DNA from: Mycolicibacterium rhodesiae JS60
GTDB lineage: Bacteria; Actinomycetota; Actinomycetes; Mycobacteriales; Mycobacteriaceae
Reading direction: 5' to 3'
NCBI GenBank assembly: GCA_000230935.2
Contig: AGIQ01000002.1
Location: 620,001 to 684,000, forward strand
Length of the DNA: 64,000 nt
The position numbers and the translations under genes were made by a program. The notes under the pieces are model-generated. The model had not been told where the DNA came from. It ran no database searches and saw only the letters and a list, made by a program, of their open reading frames with translations. Positions 27,331 to 36,702 of the stretch are shown in pieces. Positions within the stretch are counted from its first letter, which is position 1. Each line of letters starts with the position of its first letter.

Positions 27331-27336
27331 TACGGT
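27331..27336 (+). promoter_or_regulatory. Leaderless-type -10 box of the DUF305/ricR operon
   Basis: TACGGT, then 6 bases, then ATG at 27343. Confidence 0.6.
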
Positions 27337-27342
27337 GGGCTC

Positions 27343-27936
27343 ATGATGTCCACGCCCGTCCGCATCGTCGCGGTCACCGCAGCCCTGGCGACTGCCGTCG
27401 TCGTCTCGTCCTGTGCCAAGACCGAGGACCACAGCCAGCACGCCGCCTCCACTACCACCAGTTCGACGGTGGCAGCCCACAACGCGGACGACATCATGTT
27501 CGCGCAGATGATGATCCCGCACCACGAGCAGGCTGTTGAGCTGGCCGGAATGGCTTCGGAGCATTCCACCAACCAGGCGGTGCTCGCACTGGCGTCCACC
27601 ATTTCGGCCGAGCAGCAGCCGGAGATCAACGCGATGAAGGCGCTGCTGCTGCAGTGGGACGTCGATCCCAACTCGACAGGCGACCACGGCGGTCACGGCG
27701 CCAGCATGCAGGGCATGGTCGACGACGCGACGATGGCCAAGCTCAAGTCGCTGAACGGGCCTGAGTTCGACACACTGTGGCTGCAGGCGATGATCGGCCA
27801 CCACCAGGGCGCCATCGAGATGGCCAAGGCGGAGATCGCCAACGGGCAGAGCGTCGACATGACGGCGATGGCCAAGAACATGCTCACTGCGCAGCAGGCC
27901 GAGATCGACCAGATGAAGCAGATGCTGGGAGGGTAA
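27343..27936 (+). CDS. DUF305 lipoprotein, copper-linked
   Basis: 197-residue lipoprotein: signal sequence with lipobox V-S-S-C (Cys24), then a DUF305 four-helix domain with two copies of the family signature, [11 protein letters not shown] and [11 protein letters not shown], plus many extra His and Met residues (for example H-G-G-H-G-A-S-M) that could bind copper. It is the first gene behind the RicR operator and directly abuts ricR, so it is very likely induced by copper and acts in copper binding at the cell surface. Function inferred from context. Confidence 0.87.
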   Translation: MMSTPVRIVAVTAALATAVVVSSCAKTEDHSQHAASTTTSSTVAAHNADDIMFAQMMIPHHEQAVELAGMASEHSTNQAVLALASTISAEQQPEINAMKALLLQWDVDPNSTGDHGGHGASMQGMVDDATMAKLKSLNGPEFDTLWLQAMIGHHQGAIEMAKAEIANGQSVDMTAMAKNMLTAQQAEIDQMKQMLGG

Positions 27937-28227
27937 ATGACTGGCGCACATGGATATTCGGCGCGCAAGGACAACTACGCCAAGCGGCTTCGCCGAATCG
28001 AGGGTCAGGTCCGCGGCATCGCCAAGATGATCGACGAGGACAAATACTGCATTGACGTGCTGACCCAGATCAGCGCCGTCAACAGCGCGTTGCAGTCGGT
28101 GGCACTTGGCCTGCTCGACGAGCACCTCGGGCACTGCGTCAGCCACGCGGTCGCCGAGGGCGGCGAGGAGGCCGACAAGAAGCTGGCCGAGGCCTCGGCC
28201 GCGATCGCCCGGCTGGTTCGCTCCTGA
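27937..28227 (+). CDS. ricR: Copper-sensing CsoR-family repressor RicR (Rv0190-like)
   Basis: 96-residue helical metal-sensing repressor. Copper ligands Cys38, His63 and Cys67 are all present in the canonical C-x-H-x-C arrangement, and the N-terminal R-L-R-R-I-E-G-Q-V-R-G-I helix is the CsoR signature. Cu(I) binding releases the repressor from TACCC-N5-GGGTA sites; one such site lies over the promoter of its own operon, so it is autoregulated. The ATG directly follows the DUF305 stop, with GGGAGGG as ribosome site. Confidence 0.95.
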   Translation: MTGAHGYSARKDNYAKRLRRIEGQVRGIAKMIDEDKYCIDVLTQISAVNSALQSVALGLLDEHLGHCVSHAVAEGGEEADKKLAEASAAIARLVRS

Positions 28228-28279
28228 CACAGCCCGTGCAACGCCGGGCGATGTCTGCCTGTTTGGCCTAAGCAGCCGA

Positions 28280-28285
28280 TACCGT
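28280..28285 (+). promoter_or_regulatory. Leaderless-type -10 box of the MFS gene
   Basis: TACCGT, then 6 bases, then GTG at 28292. Confidence 0.5.
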
Positions 28286-28291
28286 GGGCGC

Positions 28292-29521
28292 GTGCCCACA
28301 GTGGCGATCCGCACCGGCCCGTGGACACCGAGGGTCGCCGCGGCGTTGGCCGTGCTTGCCGCGGCGGCGTTCATCTATGTCACGGCCGAGATCATGCCGG
28401 TCGGTGCGCTGCCCGCGATCGCGCGCGACCTGAACGTCAGCGAGGCCATGGTCGGCACCCTGCTGGCCAGTTATGCACTGGTCGCCGCGGTGGCGACGAT
28501 GCCGCTGGTGCGCTGGACGGCTGCCTGGCCGCGCCGGCGCACTCTGCTGTTGACGCTGGCCTGCCTGGTCGTGTCCCAACTGATCTCCGCACTCGCCCCG
28601 ACGTTCGCGGTGCTGGCCGTCGGCCGGGTGCTGTGCGCGGTCACCCATGGCCTGATGTGGTCGGTGATCGCCCCGATCGGTGCGCGCCTGGTACCGCCCA
28701 GCTATGCCGGCCGCGCGACCATGGCTGTCTATGTCGGCACCGGGCTGGCCCTGGTGGTGGGCAGCCCACTGACCGCGGCGATGAGCGCGCTGTGGGGGTG
28801 GCGGCCGGCGGTCGGCGCGATCACCGTCGCCTCGGTGGTCGTGCTGGTGGCCGCCCGGATCGCGCTGCCCGTGATGGCGATGGGGGGCGCGGTGGACGGT
28901 GTCCGGCCCCGCCGCGGCGGTCACCACCGCAACCGGCCGCTGGTGGTGCTGTGCGCGTTGACACTGGTCGGCGTGACCGCGCATTTCATCTCCTACACGT
29001 TCATCGTGGTGATCATCCGCGATGTCGTCGGCGTTGGCGGGGCGCATCAGGCGTGGCTGCTGGCCGCTTACGGGGTGGCGGGGCTGACCGGGATGGCGTT
29101 GTTGGCCAGGCCGGGGGACCGCAGGCCGAAGTCCGCCGTGGTGGGCTGCCTGACGGGCTCGTCGCTGGCGTTTGCGGTGCTGGCGGTGCTGGGCTTCGCC
29201 GACTGGCATGTCGTGGCCGCGTCCGTGTCGGGGGCGGCGGCGATCGTGCTGTGGGGAGCGACAGCCACTGCGATGCCGCCGATGTTGCAGGCCGCCGCCA
29301 TGCGGCACTCCCCGGAAGACCCCGACGGCGCCTCCGGGCTCTATGTGGCAATGTTCCAGGTCGGCATCATGGCCGGATCGCTGACCGGCGGTGTGCTCTA
29401 CCAACGTGCCGGGGTGGCGACGATGGTCACCGCCTCGGCCGCGCTGATGCTGGCCGCGTTGGTCTGTGTGGTGTTCAGCCGAGGCCTGTTCGCTCTTGGC
29501 CCGGCTACCAGCGAAAAGTAA
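28292..29521 (+). CDS. MFS efflux transporter (Rv0191-like)
   Basis: 409-residue, 12-helix major-facilitator transporter of the drug:H+ antiporter type (AraJ/CmlR-like). The first helix region reads F-I-Y-V-T-A-E-I-M-P-V-G and the loop after helix 2 has the R-W-T-A-A-W-P-R-R pattern in place of the classical G-x-x-x-D-R-x-G-R-R. Same place as Rv0191, which has been reported to export chloramphenicol. The frame is open upstream through ricR, but the GTG at 28292 has a -10 box at leaderless distance. Confidence 0.88.
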   Translation: MPTVAIRTGPWTPRVAAALAVLAAAAFIYVTAEIMPVGALPAIARDLNVSEAMVGTLLASYALVAAVATMPLVRWTAAWPRRRTLLLTLACLVVSQLISALAPTFAVLAVGRVLCAVTHGLMWSVIAPIGARLVPPSYAGRATMAVYVGTGLALVVGSPLTAAMSALWGWRPAVGAITVASVVVLVAARIALPVMAMGGAVDGVRPRRGGHHRNRPLVVLCALTLVGVTAHFISYTFIVVIIRDVVGVGGAHQAWLLAAYGVAGLTGMALLARPGDRRPKSAVVGCLTGSSLAFAVLAVLGFADWHVVAASVSGAAAIVLWGATATAMPPMLQAAAMRHSPEDPDGASGLYVAMFQVGIMAGSLTGGVLYQRAGVATMVTASAALMLAALVCVVFSRGLFALGPATSEK

Positions 29522-29666
29522 CGCTTGTCACCTTCCGTCCGACTATCTGCACAGTTCAGAGCGCTGACGGGGTTCGCGGCCAGGTTCGCTGGCGAATGAA
29601 CTCTCAAGGCGCGCCCAGCGTGTTATGCCAGACTGGGTCCGAGTCGGTATCGAGGGAGTTTTGGTT

Positions 29667-30755
29667 ATGACGCTGCGGGTGAGGGGGGCGATCGCCGCCA
29701 CGTTGTGCGTGGTTGGAGTGGCCGCCGGAATCAGTCTCGGCAGCGGATCGGCGCTGGCCGATCCAGACCTTGCCCCCGCCGACCCGGGTGTCGTCGACGT
29801 GCCGCCGGCCCAGGTGCCGCCGCCCGATCCGTTTGCGCCGCCGCCGCCCGATCCGTTTGCGCCGCCGCCGCCCGACCCGGCGGCCTTCCCGCCGCCGGCT
29901 CCGGCACCCGATCCGTTCGCGCCGCCTCCGCCGCCGGCTGATCCGCTTGCACCCCCACCGGCCGACCCGTTGGCCGCTCAGCAGGCGGCGGCCGCGGGTC
30001 CGGTCAAGGGCCAGAACCCGCTGCCCTACACCGGTGACCCGGTGTTCGCGCCGCCGTCATTCAATCCGCTCAACGGCTCGATGGTCGGTGTGGCCAAGCC
30101 GATCATCATCAACTTCGCCCGGCCGATCGCCAACCGGCCGCTGGCCGAGTCGGCGATCCACATCTCGTCGGTGCCGCCCGTTCCCGGTGCGTTCTACTGG
30201 ACCACGGACACCCAGGTGCGCTGGCGTCCCTACGCTTTCTGGCCGGCGGGCGCGATAGTCAACATCGATGCCAGCGGGGCCAAGTCCAGCTTCCGAGTGG
30301 GTGAAGCCCTGGTGGCCACCATCGACGACAAGACCCATCAGATGACCGTTACCCGAAACGGCAAGGTGGAGAAGACCTTCCCGGTTTCGATGGGCAAGCC
30401 GGACGGCAAGCACGAGACCAAGAACGGGACCTACTACGTGCTGGAGAAGTTCCCGGACATCGTCATGGATTCGTCCACCTACGGCGTCCCGGTGAACTCG
30501 CCCGAGGGGTACAAACTCAAAGTCCAATGGGCCGTGCGCATCGACAACAGCGGAGGCTTCGTGCACAGTGCGCCGTGGTCGGTGGGTGATCAGGGCAAGC
30601 GCAACGTCAGTCATGGGTGTATCAACCTCAGTCCGGCCAATGCGAAGTGGTTCTTCGACAACTTCGGCAGCGGCGACCCGATCGTGGTGAAGAACTCGGT
30701 GGGGTCCTACACGACTCCCGACGGTGCCGACGACTGGCAGTGGAAGCTGGCTTAG
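29667..30755 (+). CDS. L,D-transpeptidase (LdtMt4/Rv0192-like)
   Basis: 362-residue exported cell-wall cross-linking enzyme. Signal peptide 1-31, then a long proline-rich stretch (about 33-105) that includes P-P-P-D-P-F-A-P repeats, an Ig-like domain (about 120-200) and the YkuD catalytic domain with S-H-G-C-I-N (His316, Cys318). It makes 3-3 links in peptidoglycan. The proline region would span the periplasm. The ATG at 29667 has GAGGGAG upstream and is preferred to an earlier ATG at 29625, which would spoil the signal peptide. Same place as Rv0192. Confidence 0.92.
   Translation: MTLRVRGAIAATLCVVGVAAGISLGSGSALADPDLAPADPGVVDVPPAQVPPPDPFAPPPPDPFAPPPPDPAAFPPPAPAPDPFAPPPPPADPLAPPPADPLAAQQAAAAGPVKGQNPLPYTGDPVFAPPSFNPLNGSMVGVAKPIIINFARPIANRPLAESAIHISSVPPVPGAFYWTTDTQVRWRPYAFWPAGAIVNIDASGAKSSFRVGEALVATIDDKTHQMTVTRNGKVEKTFPVSMGKPDGKHETKNGTYYVLEKFPDIVMDSSTYGVPVNSPEGYKLKVQWAVRIDNSGGFVHSAPWSVGDQGKRNVSHGCINLSPANAKWFFDNFGSGDPIVVKNSVGSYTTPDGADDWQWKLA
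29817..29880 (+). repeat. In-gene 24-base tandem repeat, 2 full and 1 partial copy
   Basis: Copies at 29817-29840 and 29841-29864 are identical; a third (from 29865) diverges after 11 bases. Each encodes P-P-P-D-P-F-A-P in the proline-rich linker of the L,D-transpeptidase, so copy number would alter reach across the periplasm. Confidence 0.75.
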
Positions 30756-30800
30756 CCCGGCTAGCAAGCTCAAAGCGTAGGCACAGCAACGCCCCTCACA

Positions 30801-32261
30801 ATGGGGTCCGTGCCGCCATCTCCAACGCCGACACCGTCGCCCGCGCCACCGGCACCCCTGCCGCAACTGCCCGCGCCCGACATGCACCAATACGCCCACG
30901 GGGTCTCCCTGCTGGGCGGCTGGTTGCCATTGACTCTCGAGATCGTCGCGGTAGTAGCACTGCTCGTGGCCATCGGCTGGCGCAGGACCCGGCGCTGGTG
31001 GCTGGTGTGGCTGCCGGTGTGCGTCGCGATCGGCGTACTGGGTGCACTCGCCGCGCGCATCTACGTCAACGCCGAAGGCCTGGCGTCGGATCCGGCACCG
31101 TTCTATTTGTGGGTTTGGATCGGGGTATTCACCGGCGGGGTCGCGGTGGCGGTACTGGGCTGGCGCGGCAACTCTTGGTGGCGCCGGGGTGTCGCGGTGC
31201 TGGCGATTCCGTTGACGTTGGTGACGGCGCTGCTTGCGCTCAACAAGTGGGTGGGCTACTACCCCAGCGTGCAGACCGCGTGGGGCGCACTGACCGCCGG
31301 TCCGCTGCCGAACCAGATCGATGCCGCCGACCTGCCCGGCCTGCGGAACACCGTGCAGACCACCGGCAAGCTGGTCGAGGTCGACATTCCCTCCGATGCA
31401 AGCGGATTCAACCACCGCCGCGAGTACGTCTATCTACCGCCGGCCTGGTTCGCGGGGCCCACCCCGCCGCGGCTACCGGTCATCATGATGGTCGCGGGCG
31501 AATTCAACACCCCGGCGGACTGGATGCGCAGCGGCAATGTGATGCCCATCATCGACGGCTACGCCCAAAGCCATGCCGGCCAGGCGCCGATCGTCGTGTT
31601 CGTCGACACCGGCGGCAGCTTCAACAACGACACCGAATGCGTCAACGGTCCGCGCGGCGATTCGGCCGACCACCTGACCAAGGACGTGCGGCCTTATGTG
31701 GTCGACCATTTCGGCGCCTCCGACCAGGCGGCTAACTGGGCGGTGGTGGGCTGGTCGATGGGCGGCACCTGCGCCATCGACCTGACCGTCATGCATCCGG
31801 AGCTGTTCAGCACCTTCGAGGACATCGCCGGCGACCATGGCCCCACGGCCGGCACCAAAGACCAGACCATCAGCCGCCTCTACGGCGGCGACGCCGCGGC
31901 CTGGGACCAGTTCGACCCGCAGACCGTCATGCGCAAACACGGTCCGTATCAAGGGGTTGCGGGCTGGTTCGAGGACACCGTCACACCGACCAACACCGCA
32001 TCGCCCTACGGCAAAGGCGGGCACCGGCCGCATTCGGACGCACCCGCCGGCTTCGGCGGGCACGACGACGTCCGGGATTCCGACGAGGCCGGTGCGGCCG
32101 ACGACCTGTGCACGACAGCCAAGACCGTCGGTATCTCCTGCTCGGTGCATCGCGTCATCAGCTTCCACACCTGGCAGTTTGCGCAGCGGGCGTTTTTAGA
32201 TGCGCTGCCGTGGTTGGCGGCCCAGATCAAGACGCCTGGCGCGCCGGACTCGCCCGCCTGA
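30801..32261 (+). CDS. Membrane-anchored esterase-fold protein
   Basis: 486-residue protein. A proline-rich head (1-25) precedes four membrane helices (about 37-60, 65-85, 100-120, 130-150), then a C-terminal esterase D / antigen-85-like alpha/beta hydrolase domain (about 180-480) with nucleophile motif G-W-S-M-G-G (Ser319), facing outward. Such proteins act on cell-wall lipids or short acyl esters; the precise reaction is unknown. ATG at 30801 lies 45 bases after the transpeptidase gene. The last 35 bases overlap the convergent MFS gene. Confidence 0.85.
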   Translation: MGSVPPSPTPTPSPAPPAPLPQLPAPDMHQYAHGVSLLGGWLPLTLEIVAVVALLVAIGWRRTRRWWLVWLPVCVAIGVLGALAARIYVNAEGLASDPAPFYLWVWIGVFTGGVAVAVLGWRGNSWWRRGVAVLAIPLTLVTALLALNKWVGYYPSVQTAWGALTAGPLPNQIDAADLPGLRNTVQTTGKLVEVDIPSDASGFNHRREYVYLPPAWFAGPTPPRLPVIMMVAGEFNTPADWMRSGNVMPIIDGYAQSHAGQAPIVVFVDTGGSFNNDTECVNGPRGDSADHLTKDVRPYVVDHFGASDQAANWAVVGWSMGGTCAIDLTVMHPELFSTFEDIAGDHGPTAGTKDQTISRLYGGDAAAWDQFDPQTVMRKHGPYQGVAGWFEDTVTPTNTASPYGKGGHRPHSDAPAGFGGHDDVRDSDEAGAADDLCTTAKTVGISCSVHRVISFHTWQFAQRAFLDALPWLAAQIKTPGAPDSPA

Positions 32262-33447
32262 GACCGTTGGCGCCGACGGCTGCCGCACTGAGGCAGGCGA
32301 GCGCGACGATCCCGGCGAACCACGGAAACACCTGCGCCAGTGGCCACCTCGTGGCGGCCCAGCCCGCGGCGATCGTGGGCAGCGCCATCGCCGTGTAGGC
32401 CAGGAGATAGAACGCCGACATCGTCTCGCCGCGCTTGTCGGCGGGCACCACGTCGGATAGGTGGCGCAGTGAGCCGCCGAAGCCGAGCCCGAACGTCGCG
32501 CCGAGCAGTGCGGCCGCCGCGAACACCAACGGCCAGCGGTGGGTGAGCAGAACGGGAATCGTCAACAGCAGTGCCGCGGCCATGCCGATGTCGCCGATCA
32601 CCGCCGAGCGTCGCGCCGGCACGCGGGTGGCGACCAACTGGGCCATCGCCGCCGAGAACGCCGTGACCCCGACGACCCCGCCGCCGAACACCAGGTTGTG
32701 CACGTGAGTCTGCTGCGCGGCCAGCGACGGATACAGCGACAGCAACACACCCAGCACCGACCACGACGCCATCGCGCCCAGTGCGGCGAACCAGAAATCG
32801 TCCCGAATCTCCTGCGGCACAGCCGGTTTACTGACCCGGATGCGTCCGCCAGTGCGGCCGGAATGGGTTTCCCGCAGGGCCACCACGCCGACGCCGACGA
32901 CGGCGCACACCACCGCGACCACGGCGTAGGGGGTGCGCAGCGGGTGCGCGACGTATTGGGCCAGCAGCGAAGAACCGACGATCGCGACGGTCATGCCGAT
33001 GTTGAAGCTGACACCGCTGAGCTGTCCGGAGCGCAGACCGTGGTGTGGTCTCAGGTCCAGAAGGGCTGCTGCGGCGGCCACCACGATCGAGCCGACGGCG
33101 GCGCCGTGGATGGTGCGGGCCAGCAACAGCATCTCGATGCTGTCGGCGATCAGGAAGATACCCAGGCCGACGATCAACGCGATCAGCGCGCCGAGCAGGA
33201 CGGGTTTGCGGCCCACGACATCGGAGATCCGGCCGGACACCAGGACCGCGGCCAGCGCCGCGAAGGCGTACACCGCGAAGACGACGGTGGTGGCCAGCGG
33301 CGTGAGATGCCAGTTGGCTTCGTAGATGCCGTAGAGCGGCGCGGGCAGCCCGGAGACTCCCAGTGCGACCCCACTGAGTACGAGCAGCAGTGGATAGGCC
33401 CAGCGTTGAGCGGCGACCTGGCTGGGCTGGCCCTCGAGGCACGCCAT
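32227..33447 (-). CDS. MFS transporter
   Basis: 406-residue, 12-helix major-facilitator protein. The loop between helices 2 and 3 carries the signature G-R-I-S-D-V-V-G-R-K-P. Substrate unknown; drug or small-metabolite export is typical. The ATG at 33447 has GGGAG on the minus strand at a good distance. Its 3' end overlaps the esterase gene by 35 bases in the opposite direction, so mutual transcription interference is possible. Confidence 0.87.
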   Translation of the reverse strand: MACLEGQPSQVAAQRWAYPLLLVLSGVALGVSGLPAPLYGIYEANWHLTPLATTVVFAVYAFAALAAVLVSGRISDVVGRKPVLLGALIALIVGLGIFLIADSIEMLLLARTIHGAAVGSIVVAAAAALLDLRPHHGLRSGQLSGVSFNIGMTVAIVGSSLLAQYVAHPLRTPYAVVAVVCAVVGVGVVALRETHSGRTGGRIRVSKPAVPQEIRDDFWFAALGAMASWSVLGVLLSLYPSLAAQQTHVHNLVFGGGVVGVTAFSAAMAQLVATRVPARRSAVIGDIGMAAALLLTIPVLLTHRWPLVFAAAALLGATFGLGFGGSLRHLSDVVPADKRGETMSAFYLLAYTAMALPTIAAGWAATRWPLAQVFPWFAGIVALACLSAAAVGANGLRRASPARQAS

Positions 33448-33540
33448 GTGGGAACTCCCGGATTTCGTGACAGCTATCGAACTCGTCCGAGAGGACACAA
33501 CCATGGTTGAACCGGCAGCATTCCTGCCGAGGCCCGGCCC

Positions 33541-34056
33541 CTACCAACTGCCGCGGTGCACGACCTCGTCGAACGGGCGCCGGCTCGGTTGACGAATCGG
33601 CGCGAGTGGCCGGTCGGCGGGATAGCCGAGCCCGAGCAGGTAGGCGACCAGGTGGTCGCCGGGCACACCGAGGATCGCGCGCGCCTTGTCCTGACCGCCG
33701 ATGGCCGAATGGCCGGTGCCGATGCCCAGTTCGGTGGCCGCGATCGCCATCGCCATCGTCGCCTGTCCCAGGTCGTACTGGTCCATGAGTTTGCTGCGCT
33801 CGTCGGGTGGCTCGGGAATCACAAGGGCGATCGCCGCTTGCGCTCCGGCGATATGGCCCGCGCCCATCCACACCGTGGAAAGCTCATGCAGCACTTCGTG
33901 ATCAGTGACGATCACGAAATCCCAATGCTGGTTGTTGCGGGCCGACGGGCTGCGCCAGCCGGCCTCGAGAACCCGATCGAGATCGGCCTCGGGGATCGGC
34001 GTGGTGGTGTAGCTGCGTACGTTGCGGCGCGCCCGGATGGCATCCCAGGCATCCAC
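33541..34056 (-). CDS. Nitroreductase-family flavoprotein
   Basis: 171-residue member of the nitroreductase family, with the FMN-binding start R-R-N-V-R-S-Y and the S-P-S-A-R-N-N-Q-H-W block, and G-I-G-T-G-H-S in the C-terminal half. Somewhat shorter than the usual 190-220 residues. Probably reduces nitro groups or quinones with NAD(P)H. The GTG start lies 5 bases after the zmp1 stop, with GGAG inside the end of zmp1, so the two are co-transcribed. Confidence 0.87.
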   Translation of the reverse strand: MDAWDAIRARRNVRSYTTTPIPEADLDRVLEAGWRSPSARNNQHWDFVIVTDHEVLHELSTVWMGAGHIAGAQAAIALVIPEPPDERSKLMDQYDLGQATMAMAIAATELGIGTGHSAIGGQDKARAILGVPGDHLVAYLLGLGYPADRPLAPIRQPSRRPFDEVVHRGSW

Positions 34057-34061
34057 GATTG

Positions 34062-36038
34062 TCAGCTCCAGATCCGGACGCGCCGATCGGGTTCCAGGTA
34101 CAGCTCGTCGTCGGCGCCGACGTCGAACGCATCGTAGAAGGCGTCCATGTTGCGGATAACGCCGTTGCAGCGGAACTCCGGCGGTGAGTGCGGATCGGTG
34201 GCGAGGCGCCGAATAGCTTCGGCTTCACGGGATTTGGTGCGCCACACCTGGGCCCAGCCGAAGAACACCCGCTGCTGGCCGGTCAGCCCGTCGATCACCG
34301 GAGCTTCCTTGCCGTCCAGCGACAGCTCGTAGGCCAGCAGTGCGATGGACAACCCGCCCAGGTCGCCGATGTTCTCCCCGACGGTGAACGCACCGTTGAC
34401 GTGATGGGACGGTTCGAGCCCGCGTGGGACGAACGTCTCGTACTGCTCGATCAGCGCCTTGGTTCGCACGCCGAACTCGGCACGGTCCTCGTCGGTCCAC
34501 CAATCGACGAGATTGCCGTCACCGTCGTATTTGGCGCCCTGGTCGTCGAATCCGTGGCCGATCTCGTGGCCGATCACCGCGCCGATCCCGCCGTAGTTCG
34601 CCGCGTCGTCGGCTTCGGCATCGAAGAACGGCGGCTGCAGGATCGCGGCGGGGAACACGATCTCGTTCATGCCGGGGTTGTAGTAGGCGTTGACCGTCTG
34701 CGGGGTCATGAACCATTCGTCACGATCGACCGGCCCGCCCAGCTTGGCCAGCTCCCGGTCGTTGGCCACTTCGTTGCCACGAATGACGTTGCCGTACAGA
34801 TCGTTTTGATCGATCACCAGTGTCGAATAGTCCCGCCACCTGGCGGGGTAGCCGATCTTGGCGGTGAACTTGTCCAGTTTGGCCAGCGCGCGCTTGCGGG
34901 TCGCCGGCGTCATCCACTCCAGGTCGTTGATGCTGACCCGGTAGGCCTCACGCAGGTTGTCGACGAGAACGTCCATGCGGGCCTTGGCATCCGGCGGGAA
35001 GTGCCGCTCGACGTACACCCGCCCGACCGCGTCGCCCATCAGGCTCTCCACCAGCGACACCGCGCGCTTCCAGCGGTCACGGATCTGCTCGGTGCCCGAC
35101 AATGTGCGGCCGTAGAAGGCGAAATCCTCGGCGACCAGGGCGTCGGTCAGTACGGCTGCCCGGCCGTGGATCAGCCGCCAGCGTGCCCAGTCCTGCCAGT
35201 CGGCGAAGTCGTGGCTCGACCACAGTTCGGCGAACGCGGTCAGGTAATCGGGTTGGCGCACAACCAGTTCGGACACCACGTCGGGCGTAGTGCCCTGGGC
35301 GACGATCCAGCCCGCCCAGTCGAAGCCGGGTGCTTCAGTCGCGAGATCGGTGAACGCGCGCAGGTTGTAGGTCAAGTCGGCGTCGCGACGCTTGACCACA
35401 TCCCAATGGGCGGCGGCCAGTTTGGCCTCCAGCGCGACGATCCGCGCGGCCCGTTCGGTGTGCTCGTCGGCCGTGCCACCCAACACCAGGGCGAACATCG
35501 CGGCGATGTGGGCGGGGTAGGCGGCCAAGATCGCGGCGTGCTGCTCGTCGCGGTAGTACGACTCGTCGGGCAGGCCCAGCCCCGACTGTGTGGCGTGGAG
35601 CAGATACCGCGAGGAGTTCTTCGAGTCGGTGTCGATGTAGAGCCCGACGCCGCCGCCCACGCCCGTGCGCTGCAGCGCGCCGACCACCGCGGCCAGTGCG
35701 TCCGGGTCGGCCGCGGAGTCGATGAGGGCCAGCTCGTCGAGTAGCGGCTGTACACCGCGACGTTCGACGGCGGCTTCGTCCAGGAAGCTGGCGTACAGGT
35801 CGCCGATGCGCTGCTCGTCCGTACCAGGTGAACCGCTTGCCTGGGTGATCAGCTCGCGAACCTGCTCCTCGGCCCGGTCGTACAAGGTGCGAAACGCACC
35901 GTCGGTGGCCCGGTCCCCGGGGATGGTGTATTCGGTCAGCCAGCGTCCGTTGACGTGGCCGAACAGGTCATCTTGCGGGCGAACCTCGGCCTCGACGTGG
36001 GAGAGGTCGATACCCGAGCGCAGTGCTTCTACCGTCAC
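34062..36038 (-). CDS. zmp1: Zinc metallopeptidase Zmp1 (M13/neprilysin family)
   Basis: 658-residue M13 peptidase. Zinc site H-E-I-G-H (His491, Glu492, His495) with the third ligand Glu555 in G-E-N-I-G-D; the N-A-Y-Y-N-P substrate-binding block is also present. No signal peptide. Matches Zmp1 (Rv0198c), a virulence factor linked to inflammasome control in M. tuberculosis. The GTG at 36038 is chosen over upstream frame extension because family similarity begins here and AAGGATG lies before it. Divergent from omamA. Confidence 0.94.
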   Translation of the reverse strand: MTVEALRSGIDLSHVEAEVRPQDDLFGHVNGRWLTEYTIPGDRATDGAFRTLYDRAEEQVRELITQASGSPGTDEQRIGDLYASFLDEAAVERRGVQPLLDELALIDSAADPDALAAVVGALQRTGVGGGVGLYIDTDSKNSSRYLLHATQSGLGLPDESYYRDEQHAAILAAYPAHIAAMFALVLGGTADEHTERAARIVALEAKLAAAHWDVVKRRDADLTYNLRAFTDLATEAPGFDWAGWIVAQGTTPDVVSELVVRQPDYLTAFAELWSSHDFADWQDWARWRLIHGRAAVLTDALVAEDFAFYGRTLSGTEQIRDRWKRAVSLVESLMGDAVGRVYVERHFPPDAKARMDVLVDNLREAYRVSINDLEWMTPATRKRALAKLDKFTAKIGYPARWRDYSTLVIDQNDLYGNVIRGNEVANDRELAKLGGPVDRDEWFMTPQTVNAYYNPGMNEIVFPAAILQPPFFDAEADDAANYGGIGAVIGHEIGHGFDDQGAKYDGDGNLVDWWTDEDRAEFGVRTKALIEQYETFVPRGLEPSHHVNGAFTVGENIGDLGGLSIALLAYELSLDGKEAPVIDGLTGQQRVFFGWAQVWRTKSREAEAIRRLATDPHSPPEFRCNGVIRNMDAFYDAFDVGADDELYLEPDRRVRIWS

Positions 36039-36092
36039 CCAACCATCCTTACCAGAGGCCGGACCGCGGCGTCCGGCCCCAGGGCAGCCCGG

Positions 36093-36098
36093 TAGCCT
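36093..36098 (+). promoter_or_regulatory. Leaderless-type -10 box of omamA
   Basis: TAGCCT, then 7 bases, then ATG at 36106. Confidence 0.5.
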
Positions 36099-36105
36099 GC
36101 CCTTC

Positions 36106-36702
36106 ATGCCTCAGGCCGACGAGGACCAGGACCAGGACGAGACGCCCAACCGGGTGTTCTCCGCCTACGGCATCGCCTCAGCGGCCCTCGGCCTGGTGTG
36201 TGTGGTCGCCGTCGTGCTGGGCACGCTGCTCTGGTCCGGACACCGCGATGCCACCGATGAGCGCGCGTATCAAACCCGAGTGATGGGCGCGGCCGCCGAC
36301 TGGACCGGTGTGCTGATCAATATGAACGTCGACAATGTCGATGCCAGCCTGCAGAAGTTGCACGACGGCACCGTCGGGCAACTCAACTCCGACTTCGAGG
36401 CCGCCATCACGCCCTACCGCGAGGTGGTCCGGACGCTGAAGGCACGCACCACCGGGCAGATCGACTCAGTGTCGTTCGAATTGGTCCACCACGATCTCGA
36501 CGTGCAAGCGGGGCAGCGTTCGCAGCCGCCTGCCGCGCTGCCACCGGAGCTGGCCCGGCGCACCGACACCGTCCTGGTCATCGCCACCTCGGTCAGCGAG
36601 AACGCCGGCGACAAGCCCGCCACCGTGCGCTGGAACCTGCGCCTGGGCGTCTCCGATGTGGACGGCAAGCTGATGATCTCGCGGCTGGAGTCGCTGCGAT
36701 GA
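36106..36702 (+). CDS. omamA: Orphan Mce-associated membrane protein OmamA (Rv0199-like)
   Basis: 198-residue single-pass membrane protein: acidic tail, one membrane helix (about 22-44) and an exported Mce-associated domain. In position and type it matches Rv0199/OmamA, reported to stabilise Mce transporters although encoded away from any mce operon. Its presence with a complete set of mce1-associated genes earlier in the window fits that role. The stop overlaps the next start (ATGA). Confidence 0.87.
   Translation: MPQADEDQDQDETPNRVFSAYGIASAALGLVCVVAVVLGTLLWSGHRDATDERAYQTRVMGAAADWTGVLINMNVDNVDASLQKLHDGTVGQLNSDFEAAITPYREVVRTLKARTTGQIDSVSFELVHHDLDVQAGQRSQPPAALPPELARRTDTVLVIATSVSENAGDKPATVRWNLRLGVSDVDGKLMISRLESLR

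Noticed and set aside
25791..27539. 582-codon open frame on the plus strand
   Set aside because: Antisense to ilvD and running into the DUF305 gene in another frame; no motif.
29817..29880. Possible CRISPR or VNTR outside genes
   Set aside because: The repeats are in frame inside the transpeptidase gene and without spacers; coding tandem repeat only.
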